A model generated the notes under the pieces. The model saw nothing but the letters and a program-made list of their open reading frames with translations, made no database searches and was not told the origin of the DNA. From Paludisphaera borealis (lineage in GTDB: Bacteria; Planctomycetota; Planctomycetia; Isosphaerales; Isosphaeraceae): a stretch of DNA of 64,000 bases. The translations under genes and the position numbers were made by a program. This document shows, in pieces, positions 54,026-61,691 of this stretch. The stretch lies in contig NZ_CP019082.1 in NCBI RefSeq assembly GCF_001956985.1, forward strand, positions 930,001 to 994,000. The letters are read 5' to 3'. The first letter of the stretch is position 1, and each line of letters opens with the position of its first letter.

Positions 54026-55101
54026 AGGTACGACCCGTAACCGCGCTCGTCCAGGCTCTCGACGAGGCCCTTGAGCTTGTCGAGCTGGTCGCGACGTGCG
54101 ACGAGCGTCGCCTGTCCGGCCTGGACGATCACGACGTCGTCGAGCCCGAGGGTGGCGATCAGGCCGCCGTCGTTGGAGAGGATGATCGAATTCGTGGTGT
54201 CGCGCGCGATCACGTCGCCCTGGATCGTGTTGCCCGACCCGTCGGCCTCGATCAGCGACTTCAAAGCCCGCCAGTCGCCGACGTCGTTCCAGTCGTAGCG
54301 GACTTCGAGGACCTTGACATTCTCGGCCTTCTCCATCACCGCCTTGTCGATCGGCGTCCGCTCCATGCGCGGGAATTCGAAGGCCAGAACGTCGGCCTCG
54401 GCCGGTGTTCCGATGCTCGCTCCGACGCGATTCAAGGCCGCGCCGAGCTGGGGCCGATGACGCTCGATTTCGCCCTGGATCGTCTTCGCCCGCCATAGGA
54501 AGATGCCCGAATTCCAGGCGAAATTTCCCGATGCGAGGAACCGCTCGGCGGTGTCGCGATCGGGCTTCTCGCGGAACTGGACCACGCGGTTGACGGCGAC
54601 GCCGTCGCGGGTTTCCAGCAGCTCCCCGCGCTCGATATAGCCGTAGCCGGTCTCGGGCCGGGTCGGCTTGATTCCGAACGTCACGAGGGCCGAGGGATCA
54701 GCGTCGATGACCGCGACGGCGGCCTTCACCGTCGCCAGAAACGTGTCGATCGGCTGGATGACGTGATCGGCGGGCATCACGATCATCGTCCCCTCGGGGT
54801 CGCGCCGCGCAACGATCTGCGCGGCCAGTCCGACGCAAGGGGCGGTGTCGCGCGGGCAGGGCTCGGCGATCACGTTCTCGGCCGGCAGGTCAGGGAGCTG
54901 GGCGCGAGTCGCCTCGGCCTGATCGGCCCCCGTGATGATCAAGACGCGCTCGGGAGCGACCAGGGGCGCGATCCGGGCCACCGTCTGCTGGAGCATCGTC
55001 GCGTCGCCGTGCAGATTCAGGAGCTGCTTGGGACGGTTGCGGCGGCTCCTGGGCCAGAACCGCGTGCCGCTGCCGCCGGCCATGATGATCGCAAAGAGCA
55101 T
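54022..55101 (-). CDS. manC: mannose-1-phosphate guanylyltransferase
   Basis: A 359-residue GDP-mannose pyrophosphorylase. IIMAGGSGTRFWPRSRRNRP and KQLL form the nucleotide-binding signature, and VIAEPCPRDTAPCVGL and VVQFREKPDRDTAERF (the EKP motif) follow. Length corresponds to the catalytic domain only, with no isomerase domain. GDP-mannose feeds surface glycans and glycoproteins. It overlaps ruvX (4 bp) downstream. Confidence 0.93.
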   Translation of the reverse strand: MLFAIIMAGGSGTRFWPRSRRNRPKQLLNLHGDATMLQQTVARIAPLVAPERVLIITGADQAEATRAQLPDLPAENVIAEPCPRDTAPCVGLAAQIVARRDPEGTMIVMPADHVIQPIDTFLATVKAAVAVIDADPSALVTFGIKPTRPETGYGYIERGELLETRDGVAVNRVVQFREKPDRDTAERFLASGNFAWNSGIFLWRAKTIQGEIERHRPQLGAALNRVGASIGTPAEADVLAFEFPRMERTPIDKAVMEKAENVKVLEVRYDWNDVGDWRALKSLIEADGSGNTIQGDVIARDTTNSIILSNDGGLIATLGLDDVVIVQAGQATLVARRDQLDKLKGLVESLDERGYGSYL

Positions 55102-55291
55102 GTCTCACCCCTGAAGGGCCGCCGCCGCGCAATCCCGAATGCGGTGACGACCTTGGCCCTACGAATGGTTCGTGTCGGGAAGTCGGTCGATCCGTCGATC
55201 CCCGAAATCATAACCATTCGGCGGGGCCGGCTGTAGGGCGACTGAGAGGCTGAGTCGAAGGCTCGCGTGATCCGCCGCGGCGGCGAGGCCG
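55102..55291. other. intergenic, nothing recognised
   Basis: A 190-bp gap between manC and the small DNA-binding-like gene. No repeat, RNA or terminator is evident. Confidence 0.4.
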
Positions 55292-55477
55292 TCAGCGATT
55301 GCAAATCGCCATGGCGCCGGAGCCCTCTCCGGCGTGCAGCCGGTCGGCGTCCACGGTGTCGCAGATCAGGCCGGCCACCAGCCATCGCAGGGGAATGTGC
55401 TCCTTCTGAGCGACTTTGCGAAGGCGGTCGAGCAGATCAGCCGAGAGGGTGACGAAGACTTCGGTGTTGGCGTCCAT
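55292..55477 (-). CDS. small ribbon-helix-helix-like protein
   Basis: A 61-residue protein MDANTEVFVTLSADLLDRLR with a strand-helix-helix pattern that resembles ribbon-helix-helix DNA-binding proteins (EVFVTLSADLLDRLRKVAQ then PLRWLVAGLICD). GAGG lies ahead of the ATG. A near-perfect palindrome (55491-55514) starts 13 bp upstream, which fits an autoregulated antitoxin-like gene, yet no toxin gene adjoins on this strand. Confidence 0.55.
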   Translation of the reverse strand: MDANTEVFVTLSADLLDRLRKVAQKEHIPLRWLVAGLICDTVDADRLHAGEGSGAMAICNR

Positions 55478-55490
55478 GTTTTCATCCTCG

Positions 55491-55514
55491 TGATCGTGCC
55501 CTGAAGGGCGATCA
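55491..55514. promoter_or_regulatory. palindrome upstream of the RHH-like gene
   Basis: TGATCG(TG)CCC..GGG(CGATCA): arms TGATCG (55491-55496) and CGATCA (55509-55514) with inner CCC/GGG. It may be an operator for the small gene at 55477. The remainder of the 303-bp gap (55478-55780) shows no other feature. Confidence 0.4.
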
Positions 55515-55780
55515 TGTCTATCAAGTGACGTGAGCCGAGGAACGTGCTACAGCAAACGATATGCCAGAAGATCCAGGCAGACCAAACGACCCATACCGGG
55601 GGGCTTCGAGTCGTAAGGCCACGCAATCGTGGCTGTTGTCATTCGTGCTCCATCATAACGGTAGATCACGTCTACTGTGACAGGGGGGAGCCAGCTTTTT
55701 CTTTCCTGCTCGAAAGAGCGGACGGAAGGCGGCCGCCGGGCCCCCATTCGAGTAGAATGGCGATGGAGAAGGAGGCTTCG

Positions 55781-56011
55781 ATGGAACAGCCCAAGCCGGC
55801 CGAACGGCCGTTACGCCCCGGTGTGGTTTCGCGGGTCATCCGCAAGGGGACGCCCGAGCCCACCGACGTCGACTGGATGGCCCTGACGCCCGAACAACGG
55901 ATCGACGCCGTCTGGACTTTGACGAAGGCCTGCATGGCCTGGAACAGCGAGGGGGACGATGAACCCCGACTTCAAAGATCTGTTGTCCACATTAAACGCA
56001 AGGGGCGCTGA
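55781..56011 (+). CDS. small partner of a nucleotidyltransferase-like gene
   Basis: A 76-residue protein with TPEQRIDAVWTLTKACMAWN in a helical middle and a basic end. AAGGAGG five bases before the ATG at 55781 gives a strong start. Its last 53 bp overlap the next gene in another frame, so the two are coupled. Pairs of a small helical protein and a DUF6036-like nucleotidyltransferase fold protein are common in planctomycetes. A toxin-antitoxin-like role is possible but unproven. Confidence 0.65.
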   Translation: MEQPKPAERPLRPGVVSRVIRKGTPEPTDVDWMALTPEQRIDAVWTLTKACMAWNSEGDDEPRLQRSVVHIKRKGR

Positions 56012-56423
56012 GTTTCTGGTGGTCGGGGCGCATGCGCTCGCGGTTCACGGGCATCTCCGCGCCACCAAGGACCTCGACGTTTGGGTACGGCCGTCGCCAG
56101 ACAATGCGTCCAAGGTAATCGCCGCGATCGCTGAATTCGGCGCGCCGCTTCATGACCTGGTCGCGAGCGATCTTGCCGAGAGAGGAACGGTGTTCCAGAT
56201 CGGCGTGCCCCCAGTCCGCATCGACCTGTTGACGGCGGTCGACGGCCTGGAATTCGACGATGCCTGGAAGGATCGCCTGCCGACGCAATTCGCGGGAGAG
56301 CCCGCATTCGTGCCCTCGCTCGCGCATTTGATTCGGAATAAAAAAGCCTCCGGGCGTCTGCAAGACCTTGCTGACGTGGAGGCTCTGGAGCGGCTCAGCG
56401 CAGATAGATCGGCTTCTCGATGA
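55959..56423 (+). CDS. nucleotidyltransferase-fold protein (DUF6036-like)
   Basis: A 154-residue protein: FLVVGAHALAVHGHLRATKD then LDVWV (G-x-H-A and DLD) are the nucleotidyltransferase motifs. The second half (PSLAHLIRNKKASGRLQDLAD) is typical of AbiEii/MNT-like proteins. It is probably one half of a two-gene module with the upstream 76-residue protein. Its last 29 bp overlap the convergent pyrophosphorylase gene. Confidence 0.75.
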   Translation: MNPDFKDLLSTLNARGAEFLVVGAHALAVHGHLRATKDLDVWVRPSPDNASKVIAAIAEFGAPLHDLVASDLAERGTVFQIGVPPVRIDLLTAVDGLEFDDAWKDRLPTQFAGEPAFVPSLAHLIRNKKASGRLQDLADVEALERLSADRSASR

Positions 56424-57819
56424 CCAGGCCCGGTTCGAGTTTGGCTTTCAGCTCGTGGGGGTCGAGGGCGTAGAGGGGGCTGATCTCGATGCCGAACGGG
56501 GCCGAGCCGTCGGGTCGGCGGGGGACGATGGCGCCGGCCTGTTCGAGCCAGTCGCCGAAGAGGTCGCTCATCCGCTGGTGGACGGTGGCCGGCGAGTCGG
56601 GGCCCGTTGCGTTCTTGAGCGGCTCGAACTCGCGGGCGCGGTCGGTCTCGACGATCGACCACCGCTCAGCTTCGGGCAGGGCGTCGAAGATGAACTGCTC
56701 GAATTTGACGGCGTTCGGTTCGGCCGGCTTGATCGTCGCGCCGGAGTCGTCGATGTGCGCGACCTTCTTGACCGCACGATGGAAAGGCAGCCGGTGCTGA
56801 CCGACGAGGCGTTCGATGAACGCGCGTTCGAGGACGTGGATCGCGATGCTGCCGGCCCAGATTTCGAGCTGGCCGTCGCTTCGTCGCTTGCCGGCGAGTT
56901 CCGGCGGCAGGTCGGAGTACTCGATCACCTGGGGACGGCCGTCGATGGTGACGACCACGCCGACCTTCTCTTCCGGCGTGCGGCGCTCGACGATCTTGAA
57001 CGACATCTCGGCGTCGGCCTTCCGGTGCAGGCCCAGGAACGCCGCGTCGGCGATCTCGACCATCGGGTTGTCGACCTGGAAGTAGAACAAGGTCCGGACG
57101 CCCCGCTCGCGCATGTCGTCGAGGCAGCTCGGCCCGGCGTCGGCCCCCCGCGCGGCCATCGCCAGGAGCGTTCCGCCGTGGCCGTCGGGGCTGAGCGCGA
57201 CATGGTCGGGAGCGGCGAGGAGGATCTTCCCGGTCCGGCGGTCGACGGCGGGCATCTGGCCTTGCTGGAAGAATCGCGGGCGTTCAAGGCCGAACCGATC
57301 GTGCTCGTCGAAGAACCGCACGGTCGCGTCATGATTTTCGGGGCTCGTCATGACGTACAAAGGCGGCTGTTTGCCATACCGGCCGCCGAGGGCGACGATC
57401 TTCTCGGCGTGGATCTGGAACAGGCTGGCCGAGGAGACCGGTCCGATCGGGAAGGTTCCCTTGGGGCCGTCGAAGCCGAGCCTCGTGCCCGAGCCGCCGG
57501 CGACCAGAATGACGCCCACCTCGCCGGCCGCCAGGGCTTCTTCGCCGAGTTCCATCGCGCGGCGGCGGGCGACCCGCTCGCCGTCGGTCTCGGGAAGCCG
57601 GATGACCTCGATCGGTTCCACGCGGTCGGTCGGGACCGTCGCGACGGCCGCGCCGTGGACGTGTTCGGCGATCAGCCGATCGATCTGCTCCAGATCGATC
57701 GCCGCGATCTCCGCTTCCAGCCGTGCGCGCTGCGCCTCGCTCAGATCGTCCCACCAGCGCAGTAAGTGCCGCTGTCCGTGAAGCTCCAGCCGTTCCGCCA
57801 GATCCGTCTTGAAAGCCAT
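56395..57819 (-). CDS. UDP-N-acetylglucosamine pyrophosphorylase-like (UAP1/UDPGP family)
   Basis: A 474-residue UDPGP-family protein of the eukaryotic UAP1 type. VAGGSGTRLGFDGPKGTFPI near residue 105 is the nucleotide-binding signature, RPRFFQQGQMPAVD and LFYFQVDNPMVEIADAAF follow, and KFEQFIFDALPEAERWSIVE then EFEPLKNATG are the UAP1-type substrate loop. It makes UDP-HexNAc in the family; bacteria usually use GlmU instead. The start at 57819 is the only Met before the first conserved helix. Confidence 0.9.
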   Translation of the reverse strand: MAFKTDLAERLELHGQRHLLRWWDDLSEAQRARLEAEIAAIDLEQIDRLIAEHVHGAAVATVPTDRVEPIEVIRLPETDGERVARRRAMELGEEALAAGEVGVILVAGGSGTRLGFDGPKGTFPIGPVSSASLFQIHAEKIVALGGRYGKQPPLYVMTSPENHDATVRFFDEHDRFGLERPRFFQQGQMPAVDRRTGKILLAAPDHVALSPDGHGGTLLAMAARGADAGPSCLDDMRERGVRTLFYFQVDNPMVEIADAAFLGLHRKADAEMSFKIVERRTPEEKVGVVVTIDGRPQVIEYSDLPPELAGKRRSDGQLEIWAGSIAIHVLERAFIERLVGQHRLPFHRAVKKVAHIDDSGATIKPAEPNAVKFEQFIFDALPEAERWSIVETDRAREFEPLKNATGPDSPATVHQRMSDLFGDWLEQAGAIVPRRPDGSAPFGIEISPLYALDPHELKAKLEPGLVIEKPIYLR

Positions 57820-57946
57820 CGCTCGGCACGCTCCTGAAGCCTTGTGGCGGCGCGATCGTTCGCGGTTCGCGCCCTCGCACCGTGATCGTACCATCTCACC
57901 GCATCGACGACACCAGCGCCCGCAAGTCGCGTGCCTCCCAGAGGCC

Positions 57947-58747
57947 CTAAAAAGGCACGATCAGTCCGTCGTACGCCAGCCGGACGTCGGCGGGCAGGCG
58001 TTCCTCGACATAGCCGTGATCGAAACTGTGCGACAGGTGTGTGAAAAACGTGCGTTTCGGCTTGAGCCGCTCGACGACCCCCAGGGCCTCGTCGAGGCTG
58101 AAATGGGTGGGGTGAGACTCGTAGCGGAGGGCGTCGAGAATCAGCGTGTCGAGCCCTTGAAGCGCGTCGAAGCTCGCCTCGGGGATGCGGTTGACGTCGG
58201 TGCAATAGGCGAGGTCGCCCACCCGGAAGCCCAGGACCGTGAAGCTGCCGTGATGCAGCCGCAACGGCAGAATCCGCTGACCCAGGACTTCGAACTCCCC
58301 GCCCGGCTCGATCCGGACGAACTGGATCTTGGGGATGAACCCCGGGGGCCAGTCGCGCGACTCCTCGCGAAACGCGTAGGAAAACACCCGCTTGATGTAC
58401 TCCTCGGTGTCCTGCTCGCAGAAGACCGGCACCGGGCCGCCGATCCACTTGGGGAACAACCGGGCGTCGTCGAGACCGTAGAGGTGGTCGGCGTGATGAT
58501 GCGTGAACGCGATCGCGTGGACCCGCCGGATCTTCTCGCGGAGGAGCTGAATCCGCATCTCGGGCGTGGTGTCGATCAGCAGGTTGCCGGCGGGGAACGA
58601 CATCAGGACGCTCGGCCGCGTCCGCTGGTTCCGAGGGTCGTCCGACGTGCAGACGGGGCAGTCGCACCCCAGGATCGGAACCCCTGTCGAAGTTCCGGTC
58701 CCCAGGAAGGTCAGCCGCCGCTCGGGAGCAAAAGGGCTTTCGATCAA
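57947..58747 (-). CDS. PhnP-like metallo-beta-lactamase fold hydrolase
   Basis: A 266-residue MBL-fold phosphodiesterase-like protein. LTFLGTGTSTGVPILGCDC, with two following Cys that bind zinc in PhnP, then AIAFTHHHADHLYGLDD (HxHxDH), LRLHHGSFTVLGFRVGDLAY and FTHLSHSFDHG. PhnP-type enzymes hydrolyse cyclic phosphates; no other phn gene is nearby. The start is TTG, preceded by GGGAGACGA; no ATG lies before the motif. Confidence 0.88.
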   Translation of the reverse strand: MIESPFAPERRLTFLGTGTSTGVPILGCDCPVCTSDDPRNQRTRPSVLMSFPAGNLLIDTTPEMRIQLLREKIRRVHAIAFTHHHADHLYGLDDARLFPKWIGGPVPVFCEQDTEEYIKRVFSYAFREESRDWPPGFIPKIQFVRIEPGGEFEVLGQRILPLRLHHGSFTVLGFRVGDLAYCTDVNRIPEASFDALQGLDTLILDALRYESHPTHFSLDEALGVVERLKPKRTFFTHLSHSFDHGYVEERLPADVRLAYDGLIVPF

Positions 58748-58958
58748 CCGACTTCGTCTCCCGCCAGTCGTCCCGGACCGCCGCCCGACGCCGTCGCGAC
58801 GTCGATTCGAGCCGGCGGCCTCGCCGCGAACTGGTTCGTTCGCATTTTACGCGAACCCCGCGCCGATGGCGACCCGAGCGATTCCGAGGTCTGGTAGGAT
58901 CGCCGCTTCGACCCGATTGATCAGACGCAAACCGGCGTCGCCGCCGAGGAGTCCTACG

Positions 58959-59507
58959 ATGATCCAGACTGAGAGACTGATCCTTCGAGAATGGCTCGAC
59001 GACGATCTCGCACCGTTCGCCGCGTTGAACGCCGATGAGCGAGTCGTCGAGTTCCTGCCCGGCCTGCTGAGCCGCGAGCAGAGCGATGCGACGGCGGCGT
59101 CGATTCGCGACCATTTCGCCCGTCAAGGCTTTGGTCGCTGGGCCGTCGAGGTCCCGGGCGTCGCTCCGTTCATCGGCTTCGTCGGCCTGTCGGTCCCATC
59201 GTTCGAGACGCATTTCACCCCTTGCGTCGAGATCGGCTGGCGACTCGCCTGCGAGCACTGGGGACGCGGCTACGCGACCGAAGCCGCCCGCGCCGCGCTC
59301 CGGTTCGGCTTCGACGAACTCGGACTCGACGAGATCGTCTCCTTCACCGTCCCCGACAACCTCCGGTCGCGCGCCGTCATGGAGCGGATCGGCATGCAAC
59401 GCTCGCCCGTCGACGACTTCGACCACCCGAGCCTGCCCGCCGGCCACCGCCTGCGGCGGCATGTCCTGTATCGACTGAGTCGCAACCCCGACGCGAGCCG
59501 TCCCTGA
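58959..59507 (+). CDS. GNAT family N-acetyltransferase
   Basis: A 182-residue RimJ/RimL-type GNAT enzyme. MIQTERLILREWLDDDLAPF opens the fold, EIGWRLACEHWGRGYATEAA is the acetyl-CoA loop (Q/RxxGxG/A), and VPDNLRSRAVMERIGMQ closes it. Substrate could be a ribosomal protein N-terminus or a small amine. GAGGAG precedes the ATG. Confidence 0.9.
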   Translation: MIQTERLILREWLDDDLAPFAALNADERVVEFLPGLLSREQSDATAASIRDHFARQGFGRWAVEVPGVAPFIGFVGLSVPSFETHFTPCVEIGWRLACEHWGRGYATEAARAALRFGFDELGLDEIVSFTVPDNLRSRAVMERIGMQRSPVDDFDHPSLPAGHRLRRHVLYRLSRNPDASRP

Positions 59508-59572
59508 CGTTACGCATAATTTGGGAATCACCAGTCCATCGTCTCGCATCTTCGCCGAGAGGCACCAACGCG

Positions 59573-59854
59573 ATGAAACTCCGGGCGCTCGTCTTTCTTC
59601 AAATCGCGTGCATCGTGTTCCTAGGAGCGGCGATTCGAGAAGGTCCCAACGCCGTGTTTTCGGGGCGGTGGGATGAGGCTGCCAAACGGCTCGCGGTTAT
59701 CATCTATCTTCCGGTCTGGATCGGAATCCCCATCCTGGTCTGCCGGGCCTTGAACCGATCGGGGCTGCCAGCGTGGAAACGTTGGATCATCGCCGGCATC
59801 GAAGCCGCCCTCGTCTACGCCACCATGCTTGCCATGCTGCCGGCGGTGCAGTAA
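59573..59854 (+). CDS. small membrane protein
   Basis: A 93-residue protein with three hydrophobic segments (LVFLQIACIVFLGAAI, LAVIIYLPVWIGIPILVC and IIAGIEAALVYATMLAML). No family is recognised. GAGAGG ahead of the ATG supports it. It follows the GNAT gene by 65 bp and is immediately followed by inverted-repeat element D. Confidence 0.65.
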   Translation: MKLRALVFLQIACIVFLGAAIREGPNAVFSGRWDEAAKRLAVIIYLPVWIGIPILVCRALNRSGLPAWKRWIIAGIEAALVYATMLAMLPAVQ

Positions 59855-59877
59855 CTCGAAGCCCGCCGCCAATTTTG

Positions 59878-59951
59878 TAGGGCGGACACCGCCTGCCGTG
59901 TTTAACCATCGACACCGTAATGGGTTCGGACGGTTGGCAGTGCCCACTCTA
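59878..59951. repeat. inverted-repeat element D (second copy of the element C family)
   Basis: A 74-bp element, arms TAGGGCGGACACCGCCTGCC (59878-59897) and GGTTGGCAGTGCCCACTCTA (59932-59951), each differing from element C by three or four bases. Its centre, read on the other strand, also matches the centre of C (TCCGAACC, then TCGATGGTTAA). It is therefore a reversed, older copy. Confidence 0.75.
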
Positions 59952-59993
59952 CGAAATGAGAGATGTGTGTGGCCGATTCTTCTAGACTGTCTC

Positions 59994-60659
59994 TCAAGCC
60001 TTGGGGCCGGTCTGCTCGGCCTGAGCGAACCAGTCGGCGAGGGCGAGGCGGAAGCCGGGTAAGACGTCGCCACCGTCGAGCTCGTCGTCGATTGTCAGCG
60101 TGGTGAAATCGTGGCGCGCGGTGTAGGCGCGGACAGTGTGGCGTCTGGGGTCGACGTACCAGACGAGCCGCACGCCGGCCCGGAAATACTCGTCAAGCTT
60201 GCGCTCCATCTCCCTGCGTCTGTTCGACGTGTTGAGGATTTCCACGACGAGGTCGGGTGCCACAGTCGGGATCTCGCCGCTCCCTCGACCCGTTTTGGGA
60301 ACACGCTCCCACGAGATGAACATGGTGTCGGGGATTCGGATTACGCCGGGAAAGAGCCTGATCGTGCCGTCGGCCCTCAGGATCACGCCGAGATCGTGCT
60401 CCCGGAGATAGCTGCCGAGATAGTAAGCGAGCAGAACCGCGAGCCGCGATTCATGGAACCCCATGCCCTTCTCTACCAGCACCCCGTCGACCAACTCAAA
60501 GAGCCGTCCCTCGCGGCTGCGGTTGTGGAATCGGATCACGTCCTTCTCGGTGGCCGTGCCGGGGGTGGGGACCATCCGGACGCGCGAGGGGGGGACGTCG
60601 CCCAACCGCTTCAGCAGGTCGGCCACGGTCTCGGTGCCTGGAGGCGTCGCGATCGACAT
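59994..60659 (-). CDS. Uma2 family PD-(D/E)xK nuclease-like protein
   Basis: A 221-residue Uma2 (DUF820) protein. RLFELVDGVLVEKGMGFHES, IRIPDTMFISWERV and APDLVVEILNTSNRR give the acidic catalytic residues, and the Lys follows in ERKLDEYFRAGVRLVWYVD. The fold is restrictase-like; activity is not established. Such genes are numerous in planctomycetes and cyanobacteria and often move. GAGGGACG precedes the ATG. Confidence 0.9.
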   Translation of the reverse strand: MSIATPPGTETVADLLKRLGDVPPSRVRMVPTPGTATEKDVIRFHNRSREGRLFELVDGVLVEKGMGFHESRLAVLLAYYLGSYLREHDLGVILRADGTIRLFPGVIRIPDTMFISWERVPKTGRGSGEIPTVAPDLVVEILNTSNRRREMERKLDEYFRAGVRLVWYVDPRRHTVRAYTARHDFTTLTIDDELDGGDVLPGFRLALADWFAQAEQTGPKA

Positions 60660-60898
60660 GGGCGTCCCTCGAAAATGCCGGAGATCAAGGCGATCCATTG
60701 TCTCATCAACCGGGATCGGCGGGCAAGCCGACCCCTGTCGACGATAATCTTGCGAAACACCTCCGATACGGTCGTCTCAATCGAGCGATCCGGGAGTAAA
60801 TTAGCTGTAGGGGATTCCCTGCACTTTCTCAACCTGGAACGCCGTTCGGCCGGGCCGTGGAAGCCGGGAACTTTCGGTGAGATGGGATGAAAAGCGCG
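60660..60898. other. intergenic left of the repeat array, nothing recognised
   Basis: No gene, tRNA or clear terminator. The first, degenerate motif copy starts at 60899. Confidence 0.4.
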
Positions 60899-61047
60899 CG
60901 ATCAAAGCCAATCGTGGGAACAGGAGCCTGAGTCGTTCGACTTCAACGGAAACGGGGGGGGCAGATGTCGGCTGGTGACGAATCAGGCCGAAAACCGCGC
61001 CGAACGAAGCCAATTTGTTGGCGTGAGTGTAAAGAAAAATGGGGTAA

Positions 61048-61094
61048 GGCTTTGCGTTTGTTGGCCGGGCGGTTGGCCCGGCGCGAACGAAGCC
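61048..61094 (+). other. 47-nt hairpin ending in motif copy 61084
   Basis: GGCTT(TG)CGTTTG pairs with CGAACG-AAGCC of the motif, leaving a TG bulge, with an inner CCGGGC/GCCCGG stem and a 5-nt loop. The only non-Watson-Crick pair is a T-G. Confidence 0.65.
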
Positions 61095-61252
61095 AATTTG
61101 TTGGGGTGGGTAGAAGGAAGTCCGTATCGGTGGGGCCCTTGGATGCCGCAACCCGTTTTGGGGCGAACGAAGCCAATGCTCAAGTCGCGTCAGCCTGTTT
61201 TCGGGACGAACGAAGCCAATGGCATTCTATGATACAAAGTATTGCAAGATAG

Positions 61253-61299
61253 GGTTTTGCGTTCTTGGGGCGGGCGTTGTGGCCGGCGCGAACGAAGCC
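61253..61299 (+). other. 47-nt hairpin ending in motif copy 61289
   Basis: GGTTT(TG)CGTTC pairs with GAACG-AAGCC of the motif, again with a TG bulge. Its inner stem is less regular than in the 61048 hairpin. Confidence 0.55.
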
Positions 61300-61601
61300 A
61301 ATTCGGCGGCCAGGCTCGAATGAGGACGGGCATCAGGGCAAGACCTTCCTCGCGACTGTCATCGGTCGGGGGGAACTCGAATGCGGAGTGGTTTTCGGGG
61401 CAAACGAAGCCAATTCTCCGGTCTGGCGGTCGGAGGGACGGGGCGGCCTTTTCGGCGGCGGGTCCGGCTCGGGGGGCGGAAGGCCGCATGCGGTTATCCA
61501 TGTGGCGGCCAAGAACTTCGGGCGAGGAATTTGCGAACGGGCGTCCCATAATGATCGTAGGAAATGTCGACGGCCCGTCGAGCGGACCGCCGCGGCCCCG
61601 G

Positions 61602-61629
61602 TTGACGAAAACCGAGCGGGCGCTGTAAG
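61602..61629 (+). promoter_or_regulatory. candidate secA promoter
   Basis: TTGACG and TGTAAG separated by 16 bp, 62 bp before the secA ATG and 187 bp after the last motif copy. The rest of the stretch 61415-61601 shows no feature. Confidence 0.4.
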
Positions 61630-61691
61630 GTTTGGCGTCTTAACGACTTGCTGCAACGTGTCCAGAGTCATTGCGTGGGGAATGAGCGGCA

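Larger units (their letters stand above)
60899..61414 (+). repeat. array of seven CGAACGAAGCCAAT motifs upstream of secA
   Basis: Same-direction copies start at 60899 (two changes), 61001, 61084, 61164, 61207, 61289 and 61401 (one change). The five copies 61001-61302 are identical over 14 bases. Start-to-start distances are 102, 83, 80, 43, 82 and 112 bp. Sequence between copies is different, with partial likeness between the 61084 and 61289 copies. No gene fits here; open frames across it arise from the motif in the three frames (NEAN, RSQF, TKPI). It is not a CRISPR array: the repeats are too short and the spacing uneven. Confidence 0.85.

Noticed and set aside
60899-61414. CRISPR array
   Set aside because: The repeat is only 14 bp, intervals range from 43 to 112 bp, and no cas gene is nearby.
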